Position numbers and translations under genes: made by a program. Shown here piece after piece: positions 32,762 to 41,274 of a stretch of DNA of 64,000 nt (positions are counted from its first letter, which is position 1; each line of letters opens with the position of its first letter). Below the pieces are notes generated by a model. It saw nothing but the letters and a program-made list of their open reading frames with translations. It was not told the DNA's origin and ran no database searches. Source of the DNA: Thalassospira sp. HF15 (GTDB lineage Bacteria; Pseudomonadota; Alphaproteobacteria; Rhodospirillales; Thalassospiraceae); contig NZ_JAAVKI010000004.1 of the NCBI RefSeq assembly GCF_011806525.1, forward strand, positions 487,638 to 551,637, given 5' to 3'.

Positions 32762-34783
32762 TTAATCTGCTTCGGGCAGCCAGATGGTAAAGGTCGTGCC
32801 CTTGCCCGGTTCACTTTCAACATCAAGTGACCCGCCCTGCCGATCAATCAGGGTCCGGGTGATTGACAGACCAAGTCCCGTGCCTTCGCGCCGCTTGGTG
32901 GTATAAAACGGATCAAAAATGCGATTAAGCACCTTGGCATCCATACCGGTTCCCGTATCGCGCACGGTGATCTTTATGCCGGGCTTGCCAGCCTGATCAA
33001 CATCGGCATCAATCAATGTCAGCGTGCCGCTCTCAGGCATGGCATGCAGGGCATTGACCATCAGATTGACAAGCACTTGCTGCAACTCGGTCCGGTTCAT
33101 CAGAACCAGTCGGGTTGATTGATGTTCACGCACGACCTCAATATCGGCCCGACTGAGCAAATGGGCAACCAGCGGCATGCAATCGTCAATCACCTCGGCA
33201 ACGCTGTGGCGCTCGACAAAGCCGGCATATTCCTCTGGCTTGGCGAATTGCAGAAGTTTGGTCACGATCAGATTGATGCGATTGACCTGTTCATCAATCA
33301 GGCGGAACTCGGTATCGCCCAATTTGGCATGCTCGCCCAACAGATCGCGCAAGACATCAAGGTTACCCTGAAGTACCGCCACGGGATTGTTGATCTCATG
33401 GGCGACACCGGCAGTGATTTCGCCAATCGCGGCAAGCTTTTCGGACATGATCAATTGCTTGGTGGTGGCTTCGAGCTGACGGTTGGCTTCTTGCAACTCG
33501 CTGGTGCGGGCATCAACGCGCGCGTTTAGCTGATCATTCCAGGCGCGCAGACGTTTATCGCGTTCCTGTACCTGATCAAGCAGATCATCAAGATGTTCCG
33601 CCACCAGTGATATTTCGTCCTGAACCTGGTCAATACTGGTTCGGGCCGAGAAATCACCACTCTCAACGCGACGAATGGTATTGGTCATGCGTTCCAGCGG
33701 CTTGAAAATACCGCGCGCCCAACGCAGGAAAATCGGCACCGACAGGGCCGCCACAAACAGAAAAGCCCCAATCAGGATCAGAAGGCTTTCATATTTTGTC
33801 TGGGCAAAGGGTGCCTCAAGGAACCCGACATACAGCATGCCGACCCGCTTGCCATAGCTGTCCTTGATCGGCTCGTAAGCCGAAATATACCAGTCATTGA
33901 CGACAAAGGCGCGGTCCAGCCAAACCTTGCCATCTTCCAGCACCGTCTTGCGCACCACACCTGATACCCGCGTGCCCAAGGCACGACGATCAGCAAACAG
34001 GCGGACATTGGTACTGACGCGCACATCATCAAGAAATAGCGTCGCGGTGCCCTGACTGCCTTCAGGCAGGCTGCTTTGACGATAGACAAGATCATTGATC
34101 GTATCGATGAAGCCCAAATTCTGATTGAGCAAAATACCGCCCACCAGTGCCGCATTTTCGCCTGTTGGCAATTCGACATGACTTGCCGAATGCACCACCA
34201 TGCCGCGCGTTTCCGCATCGCGCGTTGTGGGAACGGCATTGGGGGTTTCAATCAGGTCGAGACGTGCCCGTTCCGCCAAATCGGGTGAAATGGCCGCCAG
34301 ATCAGCATTGCTGAAAATATCAATGTTGGTTGAAGACTGTCCGCCATAGGCACTGGCAATCACCGGCCATTCACCCTCAGGACGGTCACCGCTTTCGCTG
34401 CCGTTTCCGGGGGACAGATACAGGAAATCAAGACCGAGTGCGCGTTGCCGTTCCGTCAGCAAGCGATCAATTTCAGCTTGATTGCCCGCACGCAACACAT
34501 CGCGAAAGGCAACCGATTGACCAAGGGCCTCGATCTGTTCACCGGTATTTTCAAGAATGTGCGTGAAATACTGGTGGGCAATCGTAAGGTCACCGCTGAC
34601 CTTCGATGTTAACAGCGCATCGAACTTCGTGTTCCAGCGCACCATCATCACGCCCAGCAACAAGGGCAGGATCACAAGCGTTGGCAAAAGCGCAATTGCC
34701 AGCAACTTGAAACGGACAGAACGTGTTCTTTTGGCGGGGGACGTGGTGACGCCGGTGGCGACTGGCGATGACATTTCTGTCAT
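32762..34783 (-). CDS. Sensor histidine kinase with periplasmic cache domain
   Basis: The 673-residue protein has a first membrane helix at about residues 25-48, a periplasmic region of about 290 residues of cache type, and a second helix (LLILIGAFLFVAALSVPIFL). A HAMP domain, a coiled coil, the H-box GEITAGVAHEINNPVAV, the N-box NLMVNALHAM, and G-boxes DTGTGM and GTGLGLSI follow. It phosphorylates the partner response regulator encoded immediately upstream. The start overlaps that gene's stop (ATGA). The DctB-like layout suggests an organic acid signal, but nothing in the window identifies it. Confidence 0.9.
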   Translation of the reverse strand: MTEMSSPVATGVTTSPAKRTRSVRFKLLAIALLPTLVILPLLLGVMMVRWNTKFDALLTSKVSGDLTIAHQYFTHILENTGEQIEALGQSVAFRDVLRAGNQAEIDRLLTERQRALGLDFLYLSPGNGSESGDRPEGEWPVIASAYGGQSSTNIDIFSNADLAAISPDLAERARLDLIETPNAVPTTRDAETRGMVVHSASHVELPTGENAALVGGILLNQNLGFIDTINDLVYRQSSLPEGSQGTATLFLDDVRVSTNVRLFADRRALGTRVSGVVRKTVLEDGKVWLDRAFVVNDWYISAYEPIKDSYGKRVGMLYVGFLEAPFAQTKYESLLILIGAFLFVAALSVPIFLRWARGIFKPLERMTNTIRRVESGDFSARTSIDQVQDEISLVAEHLDDLLDQVQERDKRLRAWNDQLNARVDARTSELQEANRQLEATTKQLIMSEKLAAIGEITAGVAHEINNPVAVLQGNLDVLRDLLGEHAKLGDTEFRLIDEQVNRINLIVTKLLQFAKPEEYAGFVERHSVAEVIDDCMPLVAHLLSRADIEVVREHQSTRLVLMNRTELQQVLVNLMVNALHAMPESGTLTLIDADVDQAGKPGIKITVRDTGTGMDAKVLNRIFDPFYTTKRREGTGLGLSITRTLIDRQGGSLDVESEPGKGTTFTIWLPEAD

Positions 34784-36213
34784 TCCTGTTCCCAGCTTGC
34801 GCATTTGCGGTCAATCGTCTTGCGCGATACCCCCAAGCGCCTTGCGGCTTCGTTACGATTGCCGTTGGTCTTGTGCAGCATCGCCAGAATGTGACGACGC
34901 TCCATCTCGTCCAGGGTTTCATCGTGCTCGGCCTGTACCCCTTGATCGGCAAGTTCTTCTCGGAACTCGGCGGGGAATTTGCCAAGGATCAGGGTCCGTT
35001 CGATCAGGTTGCGCAATTCACGTACATTGCCCGGCCAGTCATAACGCGTCAGCCCGGCACGAACAGCCGCATCCATTGGCACCTCGCGCACACCGAGCTG
35101 CTTGGAAAGCTTGGTCATGAACAATTCCGCCAGTTCAAGGACATCATCGCCGCGCGCCGCAAGTGGCGGCATTTCGATATGCATGACATTGATGCGATAA
35201 AACAGATCCGCGCGGAAACGGCCCGCTTCGACTTCGGCCTCAAGGTCGGCATTTGTGGCAAAGACAAAACGCAGATCAACAGGGGCTTCGCGTTCCGAGC
35301 CCACCGGACGGATCCGACGGCTTTCAATTGCGCGCAAAAGTTTGCTTTGCGTTGCCAGTGACAATTCACCGACCTCGTCAAGAAACAGGGTGCCGCCCTG
35401 CGCATGCATGAACAGACCATCGCGCGCGGCCTGTGCGCCGGTAAAGGCGCCTTTGATGTGGCCAAACAATTCCGCCTCGATCATTTCGGACGGAATGGCG
35501 GCACAGTTGATCGGGACAAAGGGCTTTTCCGCGCGATCAGAAAGCGCATGCAGCGAGCGTGCCGTGACTTCCTTGCCCGTCCCGCTTTCACCGGAAATCA
35601 GGATAGAGGTCGGCAGCGGTGCCACACGGGCAATGGTTTCACGGATTTCCTGAATTTGTGACGAATAGCCAATCAATTTGTCCCGCAACAACACATGATC
35701 GGATGTCGCACGCAGTTCGTGGCGCAGGACATGGTTTTCACGGCGCAACCGCATTCGATCGAGACAGCGCGCCACCGCGTTCAAAATCTGGTTGGAACGA
35801 AAGGGCTTCAGGACAAAGTCGACCGCGCCGGCACGAAGCGCCTTGATCGCAGTATCGAGATCGGCATAGGCCGTCATCAGGATAGCGTCAGAGAAAAAAC
35901 CGATCTCGCGCTGTTCGGTCAGCCACTCCACCCCGCTTTTGCCGGGCATGATGTTGTCGAGAATCACGACATCAAAATGGTGTTCATCGAGAAGGGCGGT
36001 GGCTTCTTCGCAGTCGGCGGCTTCTTCGACCCGCTTGGCCCGCGGACCAAGGGTACGGACAAGGAAATTGCGCATGCCCGGTTCGTCATCGACGACCAGA
36101 ATGGATGCCTTTTCAAGCCACGGGCCGAATTCAGGACCCGGCCCATTATAGCCTGCGTCATTGCCCGCAGGCGGCGCAGTCCGGTCCGACGAACCCAGAA
36201 CGGTCGATCTCAT
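34780..36213 (-). CDS. NtrC/DctD-family response regulator (sigma54 activator)
   Basis: The 477-residue protein has a receiver domain (acidic pocket D42/D43, phospho-acceptor D86), a AAA+ domain and a C-terminal Fis-type helix-turn-helix (NEAARRLGVSRKTIDRK). The AAA+ domain has Walker A GESGTGKE at 208-215, the sigma54-contacting GAFTGA at 255-260 and Walker B FLDE at 277-280. It activates sigma54 promoters when phosphorylated. ATG 36213 follows GGAGG. The kinase gene follows with a four-base overlap. No clear sigma54 promoter was recognised beside it, so the target genes are probably elsewhere. Confidence 0.92.
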   Translation of the reverse strand: MRSTVLGSSDRTAPPAGNDAGYNGPGPEFGPWLEKASILVVDDEPGMRNFLVRTLGPRAKRVEEAADCEEATALLDEHHFDVVILDNIMPGKSGVEWLTEQREIGFFSDAILMTAYADLDTAIKALRAGAVDFVLKPFRSNQILNAVARCLDRMRLRRENHVLRHELRATSDHVLLRDKLIGYSSQIQEIRETIARVAPLPTSILISGESGTGKEVTARSLHALSDRAEKPFVPINCAAIPSEMIEAELFGHIKGAFTGAQAARDGLFMHAQGGTLFLDEVGELSLATQSKLLRAIESRRIRPVGSEREAPVDLRFVFATNADLEAEVEAGRFRADLFYRINVMHIEMPPLAARGDDVLELAELFMTKLSKQLGVREVPMDAAVRAGLTRYDWPGNVRELRNLIERTLILGKFPAEFREELADQGVQAEHDETLDEMERRHILAMLHKTNGNRNEAARRLGVSRKTIDRKCASWEQE

Positions 36214-36274
36214 AATGCCCCTCCGCTGAAACATGCTTTTTATTTTTTCAAAGCTTAGTTCAGCGGAAAGAGAA

Positions 36275-36333
36275 AAGCAAAACCGTTGATGGTGGCAACC
36301 TCATTACAAGGAAAGGTTGCACATCACCAACGG
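36275..36333 (-). terminator. Terminator after the YdfG-like SDR
   Basis: On the minus strand CCGTTG and GCAACCT pair with AGGTTGC and CAACGG around a short internal loop, and TTTTGCTTTT follows. It separates the SDR from the response regulator gene. Confidence 0.7.
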
Positions 36334-36351
36334 AATAACCTGTTTTGCGAC

Positions 36352-37110
36352 CTAGCCTTCCTTGCGATGGATGGCAAAGGGTGACCAGCTTTGGCTGACC
36401 GGCATAACTTCAAGCGAGTTGACATTCACATGCGCTGGAAGGTTGGCGACCCAGAAGATGCTCTCGGCAATGTCTTCGGGCTGGATCGGATCCGCCCCAT
36501 TATAGAGCTTGTCATAAGCTTCTTGGTTACCGCCGGTACGAACGAGGGTAAATTCACTCTCACACAGACCTGGCTCAATCGAGGTCACCCGCACACCGGT
36601 GCCCGCCAGATCGCAGCGAATACCAAGCGAGAATTGCTGCACAAAGGCCTTGGTCGCACCATACACATTGCCGCCCGGATAGGGCCAGTTCGAGGCGATA
36701 GAGGCCAGATTGACGATGGCCCCTTTGCGCACGATCAGCTTATCAAGCAGGATGCGTGTGATTGCGACCAGCCCCTTGGTATTGGTATCAATCATCGTCA
36801 TCCAGTCTGACAGATCGCAATCCTGTGCCGGGCCGGTGCCCAATGCCAGGCCAGCATTGTTGACCAGAAGATCGACTTCCGCGAAATCGGCAGGAAGGCT
36901 ATCAATCGCCTTCTGGATGGCATCGGCATCCTGAATATCAAAGCACAGCGCATGCGCAACCGATGCCTCGCCCAGTTCAGCAACCAGTGCATCAAGACGG
37001 TCGGCACGACGCCCGGTGATGATGACTTTCCAGCCTTCCTTGACAAAGCGGCGGGCCGTTGCCGCGCCAAAGCCAGAAGTTGCGCCGGTAATGAGTGCTG
37101 TTTTGGTCAT
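36352..37110 (-). CDS. YdfG-like short-chain dehydrogenase
   Basis: The 252-residue SDR has the NADP motif TGATSGFG near residue 8, NNAGLALG near 86, catalytic Ser in LASIASNWPYPGG and the Tyr/Lys pair in VYGATKAF. The PGLCESEFTLVR segment is typical of YdfG, an NADP-dependent 3-hydroxy acid (L-allo-threonine, serine) dehydrogenase. Length is normal. It follows the TauE/SafE gene by 39 bases in the same direction and may share its transcript. The physiological substrate is not known. Confidence 0.85.
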   Translation of the reverse strand: MTKTALITGATSGFGAATARRFVKEGWKVIITGRRADRLDALVAELGEASVAHALCFDIQDADAIQKAIDSLPADFAEVDLLVNNAGLALGTGPAQDCDLSDWMTMIDTNTKGLVAITRILLDKLIVRKGAIVNLASIASNWPYPGGNVYGATKAFVQQFSLGIRCDLAGTGVRVTSIEPGLCESEFTLVRTGGNQEAYDKLYNGADPIQPEDIAESIFWVANLPAHVNVNSLEVMPVSQSWSPFAIHRKEG

Positions 37111-37149
37111 GGGAATCTCCGGTGGTTTAATTCAAACGTATTGAGGGGC

Positions 37150-37884
37150 TCACAGACCAATCGCGATGGTCTGAACGAACCCGATAATGGCGATGATAAC
37201 GAGGCTTGTGGCGCAGACGCGGCGCCAAACAGCTGCTGACATCCGGCGATAGATCATCTCGCCGGGGAAATAGGCGATCACCGCAATCAGCAACAATGGC
37301 AAAACAAGCGGGATGAAATCGTCTGGCAACATGCCCGAGGCCGCCCGGGTGATAAATCCAAGCACATCGACCGAGCCAAAATAGATCGCAAGCGTGTTGC
37401 GCACCCGGACATCCTGCGTGCCACCTGCCAGAAGCCAGGCGGCGACCAATGGGCCACCGACTGCAAAACCCGACATCAGGATCCCGACCGAACAGGCCAA
37501 AAGGGCTCCGATGATAAAATGGCCCATCCATTTTGGCGGATGATGCAGCATGGCAACCAGTGCAGCCACCGCAATAGCAAGGTTGGTGGCAATCCGAATG
37601 GTCTGATCATCGAGTGAAAAGGCGACATAGGGTCCGAGTACCGCGCCCAAAAGCCCAAAGGTCAAAAGGATCGTGCATGCGCGCCAGTCGACCTTGGCCC
37701 GATCAAAATCACGCAGGATCAATCCCGTCAGAACAATGTCGATAACCAGAATGACCGGTGTGGCCGTTGCCGGAGCAAGTACCGTTGACAAGCCAAGCGC
37801 CGCAAGCAGCGCAAAGCCGAAACCGGTGACTCCACGAAACAGGGCAGCAACCGCGACAACCATGCCAGACAAGATCAGTTCCAT
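37150..37884 (-). CDS. TauE/SafE-family membrane permease
   Basis: The 244-residue protein is almost entirely hydrophobic, with about eight membrane segments and the repeated family motif RGVTGFGFALLAALG near the N-terminus and SGFAVGGPLVAAWLLAGG in the middle. Family members export sulfite or sulfonate-derived anions, or move other small organic anions. GAGG precedes the ATG. It is divergent from an omega-amino acid aminotransferase gene. That pairing is also seen in taurine catabolism, but no other taurine gene is present. Confidence 0.85.
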   Translation of the reverse strand: MELILSGMVVAVAALFRGVTGFGFALLAALGLSTVLAPATATPVILVIDIVLTGLILRDFDRAKVDWRACTILLTFGLLGAVLGPYVAFSLDDQTIRIATNLAIAVAALVAMLHHPPKWMGHFIIGALLACSVGILMSGFAVGGPLVAAWLLAGGTQDVRVRNTLAIYFGSVDVLGFITRAASGMLPDDFIPLVLPLLLIAVIAYFPGEMIYRRMSAAVWRRVCATSLVIIAIIGFVQTIAIGL

Positions 37885-37933
37885 GGAATTCCTCGTTGTT
37901 ACAGACCTGAATTACGCCACTGTCTGCCCCGAC

Positions 37934-37985
37934 AATAGAGCCACAACAGCCCTTTTAATGGAGCCACATAGCCATCTGGACCTAA
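37934..37985. promoter_or_regulatory. MocR-type direct repeats upstream of the aminotransferase gene
   Basis: AATRGAGCCACA occurs twice in direct orientation, at 37934-37945 and 37957-37968, 23 bases apart. A CTGGACCTAA element follows at 37976-37985. A third exact copy of the 12-mer lies, inverted, before the MocR gene (41105-41116). Two-turn direct repeats are typical of MocR/GabR/TauR binding. Confidence 0.65.
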
Positions 37986-38080
37986 ATATTGTCGAGTTCT
38001 GGCACTAACGCTGTGTCGGGGGACGGGTTTAGCTAGCAGCATAATATTTCCGCCCCACACTCTTGCCGACAGGAGCCAGC

Positions 38081-39400
38081 ATGAACGTGTCCGTCAAGCC
38101 GAACATGACCAACCATTGGATGCCCTTCACCAACAACCGTCTGTTTCAAGAAGAACCACAGATGTTTGCCAAGGCAGAAGGCGTAAAGTACTGGACACCG
38201 GAAGGCCGTGAAATTCTGGATGGTTCATCGGGTCTGTTTTGCTGTGCGGCTGGCCATGGACGGCCGGAAATTGCCGATGCGGTTTACAAGCAGCTGAGCA
38301 CGCTGGACTACTCACCGCATTTCCAGCGCGCCGCCCCTGTTTCGTTCGAATTTGCCGAAAAGCTGGCTGGTATTCTGCCCGATGGTCTTGATCGTGTTTT
38401 CTTTGCCGGATCAGGTTCCGAAGCCGTTGATACTGCAATGAAGATGTGTCTGGCCTATCACCGCGCCACCGGTAACGCACAGCGCACCCGCTTTGTTTCG
38501 CGTTCGTGGGGCTACCATGGTGTGAACCTTGGCGGTACGTCGCTTGCGGGCATGGTCAATAACCGTCGCGATTTTTCGGGCATTACCTGTGACGTTGTCC
38601 ATATGCGCCACACCTGGACCGAAGAACAGAAATTCACCCGTGGTCAGCCGGAAACAGATGCTGATCTCGCCGATGATCTGGAAGAAATCTGCAAGACCTA
38701 TGGCGGCGATACCATTGCGGCGGTCTTTGTTGAACCGATTGCCGGTTCAATTGGCACCATTGTGCCACCCAAAGGTTATCTCGAGAAGCTTCGCGCGATT
38801 TGCGACAAATACGGCATCTTGTTGGTATTTGATGAAGTGATTACCGGTTTTGGCCGAACAGGTTCTGCTTTCGCCTCCCAGGCATTCGCAGTCAAGCCGG
38901 ACCTGATCACTATGGCCAAGGCACTGACCAACGGCGCGATTCCAATGAGTGCGGTTGCCACCAGTGCCGAAATTCAAGGGGCTGTGTTTGAAGCGGCGGG
39001 CGACGCGGATCGTCCGGAATTCTTCCATGGCTATACCTATTCAGCCCATCCGGTAGCGTGTGCTGCCGGCATTGCGGCACTCGATATCTATGCCAACGAC
39101 AACCTGTTTGAACGCGCCAAAACCCTGTCATCGCACTTCCTTGATGGTGTGTTTGGCCTGCGTAACCTGCCCCATGTCAGCGATCTTCGCGGCTATGGCA
39201 TGATGTCGGGTATTCAGCTGACACCGGGCGATGCACCGGGTGCCAAAGGAAGCTGGGCCCAGCGCGCGCTGTTTGACGAAGGCCTGCATGTCAAGGCTAC
39301 CGGGGACGCGATTATCTTCGCCCCCGCCTTTGTCAGCACTGAACAGGACATCGATGACATGGTTGGCATCCTTCAGAAGGTTCTTGGCCAGCCAATGTAA
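38081..39400 (+). CDS. Omega-amino acid (beta-alanine) : pyruvate aminotransferase
   Basis: The 439-residue class III PLP aminotransferase begins MTNHWMPFTNNR-like, typical of this group. It has the cofactor motifs GSGSEAVDTAMKM, the LVFDEVITGFGRTG segment and the Schiff-base Lys in ITMAKALTNGA near residue 285. The GSSGLFCCAAGHGRPEI segment is diagnostic for beta-alanine-type enzymes. It transfers amino groups from beta-alanine, GABA, taurine or polyamine-derived amines to pyruvate. AGGAG precedes ATG 38081. Its control region shares a motif with the divergent MocR/transporter promoter, implying joint regulation. Confidence 0.88.
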   Translation: MNVSVKPNMTNHWMPFTNNRLFQEEPQMFAKAEGVKYWTPEGREILDGSSGLFCCAAGHGRPEIADAVYKQLSTLDYSPHFQRAAPVSFEFAEKLAGILPDGLDRVFFAGSGSEAVDTAMKMCLAYHRATGNAQRTRFVSRSWGYHGVNLGGTSLAGMVNNRRDFSGITCDVVHMRHTWTEEQKFTRGQPETDADLADDLEEICKTYGGDTIAAVFVEPIAGSIGTIVPPKGYLEKLRAICDKYGILLVFDEVITGFGRTGSAFASQAFAVKPDLITMAKALTNGAIPMSAVATSAEIQGAVFEAAGDADRPEFFHGYTYSAHPVACAAGIAALDIYANDNLFERAKTLSSHFLDGVFGLRNLPHVSDLRGYGMMSGIQLTPGDAPGAKGSWAQRALFDEGLHVKATGDAIIFAPAFVSTEQDIDDMVGILQKVLGQPM

Positions 39401-39524
39401 TCGCCCCATAGGGGGGGTACAAATTCCGGTCTCGGGGGAGTGGGATCGGGATTAGGGTCCAAACTCATTCTCATAATTGCCCCGGCAACTGAGTGAGCTT
39501 GGCCCCTAGGGATCGCCATACAGT

Positions 39525-41039
39525 TTACTGTGCGGCGGTCCCTTTCCTGTTTTCCGCCAGTACCGCCATGATGGCATTGCGCAATTGGGTAATCCCCGGT
39601 GCGATCTGATCACGTTCGATCACGGCAAATCCAAGCCGCAGGCGATTGCGCGGAGCGCTATCAGGATCGCAATAATGCACATCCCCCGGTTCGACCAGAA
39701 CGCCCCGTTTGGCTGCCTCTCGATGCACCGCCCACGCATCCATGTCACCCGGCAACTTCACCCAAACCGCCGACCCACCGGTTGTCGGGGTTACATGCAA
39801 TTCAGGAAGTTGACGGGCAATTTCATTTTGCATCAGTTGCCATTTCTCCGACAGCCGATCACGCGTGCGTCGCAGGTGTGAGTCCAGATGACCTTCCCCG
39901 ATAAAAAGCGCCATCGCGCGCTGATCCTGCGCGGATGGATGACGGTAATTCAGACGGCGTAGTGCGCGCAATTCCTTGATCAGTTCACTGTCGGCGAGGA
40001 TGTAACCAATCCTGAGGCCCGGGAACATCAGTTTGGTCAGACTGCCGATATAGATGATGTGACCGGAATTATCGTAGCTTTTTAGCGCCGCGCGCTGATG
40101 ACCGAGATAGTTGAGCTCGTGCTCGTAATCATCCTCAACCAGAATGAAGTCATCCTTGCGCGCCCGTTCAACCAGCTGCAAACGGCGATCCAGCGACATG
40201 GTGACACTTGTCGGGCACTGATGCGACGGCGTGGTATAGACCATGTCGCAGTTTGACAGTGCCGATGAGTTGGCAAGACCTTCGCTGTCAATCGGAAGCG
40301 GGCAGATATCCGCCCCAGTCGAGGCAAAAATATTGCGCGCATCAACATAACCCGGATCTTCGACACCCACCGTGCGCCCCCGCCCGGCCAGCAACTGCCC
40401 AACCAGATACAGGGCATTCTGCGCGCCAATGGTGATCAGCAACTGTTCCGGATGGGCGCGCAATCCCCGATGCGGCAGAATACGGGTAATGATCTGTTCA
40501 AGAAGTTGCGGGTCATCCATATCAACCTGATCACCAACCCAGCTTTGAGAATGGGCAAGTGACCCTGCCAGTCGCATCGAATCGCGCCAGCGCGAAATGG
40601 TTGTTTTGTCCGGTGAAACCTGCCCGTAAATGAACGGATAGGGGAAATCCCGCCAGTTTGCCGGTTTGACGATGTTGCGTGCCTCTGTCGGGCGAAACTG
40701 CAAATGGCGTCGCCAAAGATCGGGATCGCGTTCCTTTGAAAACAGCGAGGCGGTGCGCGTGTCCACACTCAGGCGCAGTTGTTGGCGGATATATTGTTCA
40801 TTGACGAAATGCCCGCGCCGCCAGACCGCTGTCAGATATCCATCATCAAGAAGCCGTTGATACACCAGCACCACCGTGTTGCGCGACACCTTGAGTGCGG
40901 ACGCCAGATCACGGGTTGATGGCAAGGGTTCATGCGAGGGCAGCCTGCCTTCCAGAATCGCATCGACAAGCCCCTGATGCAGCTGTTGCTGCAGGGTCTG
41001 ACCGGCAATTGCCGGGTCCTCAAGTCGGATGTCGAGCAT
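39525..41039 (-). CDS. MocR-family regulator (GntR HTH fused to aminotransferase fold)
   Basis: The 504-residue protein has a GntR winged helix at about residues 15-75 (SHEPLPSTRDLASALKVSRN). A class I aminotransferase-like domain follows, with the PLP Lys in YIGSLTKLMFPGLRIGY. Such regulators (GabR, PdxR, TauR) sense amines or PLP adducts. The gene lies between an aminotransferase gene and a polyamine-type transporter, and both control regions carry the same 12-mer. ATG 41039 is preferred; a GTG three codons upstream is close to a ribosome site and cannot be excluded. The 39401-39524 gap holds a G-rich tract and no evident gene. Confidence 0.88.
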   Translation of the reverse strand: MLDIRLEDPAIAGQTLQQQLHQGLVDAILEGRLPSHEPLPSTRDLASALKVSRNTVVLVYQRLLDDGYLTAVWRRGHFVNEQYIRQQLRLSVDTRTASLFSKERDPDLWRRHLQFRPTEARNIVKPANWRDFPYPFIYGQVSPDKTTISRWRDSMRLAGSLAHSQSWVGDQVDMDDPQLLEQIITRILPHRGLRAHPEQLLITIGAQNALYLVGQLLAGRGRTVGVEDPGYVDARNIFASTGADICPLPIDSEGLANSSALSNCDMVYTTPSHQCPTSVTMSLDRRLQLVERARKDDFILVEDDYEHELNYLGHQRAALKSYDNSGHIIYIGSLTKLMFPGLRIGYILADSELIKELRALRRLNYRHPSAQDQRAMALFIGEGHLDSHLRRTRDRLSEKWQLMQNEIARQLPELHVTPTTGGSAVWVKLPGDMDAWAVHREAAKRGVLVEPGDVHYCDPDSAPRNRLRLGFAVIERDQIAPGITQLRNAIMAVLAENRKGTAAQ

Positions 41040-41082
41040 CGGGAACACGCCTTTTACTTCGGCACCGCAGCACGTTTATCGG

Positions 41083-41116
41083 CGTGGCACCATAGTTTTT
41101 GCCTTGTGGCTCTATT
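41083..41116. promoter_or_regulatory. MocR-type operator in the divergent MocR/transporter gap
   Basis: TGTGGCTCTATT (41105-41116) is the exact reverse complement of AATAGAGCCACA seen upstream of the aminotransferase gene. A weaker copy with the core TGGC lies 22 bases away at about 41083-41093. The gap 41040-41274 should hold both divergent promoters. Confidence 0.6.
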
Positions 41117-41274
41117 ACTAGAGTAACCGGCAGATATACCATTTTGTCAATGCGATAAAGCAGGAACAAGAATCGCGATCATAATGCGGTCGGTTCAGGG
41201 AAGTTATGTCCACCAGGGAGGCGCATGGTGCGCCGCACATAAGGGTAAAATCCCGGCTATCAGGAGACATACGG

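Noticed and set aside
39405..39445. G-rich tract after the aminotransferase gene
   Set aside because: No hairpin or T-run makes it a terminator, and G-quadruplex potential is only partial.
41206..41274. N-terminal extension of the polyamine-binding protein by 23 codons
   Set aside because: A Tat signal starting at 41275 with a good ribosome site is complete without it.
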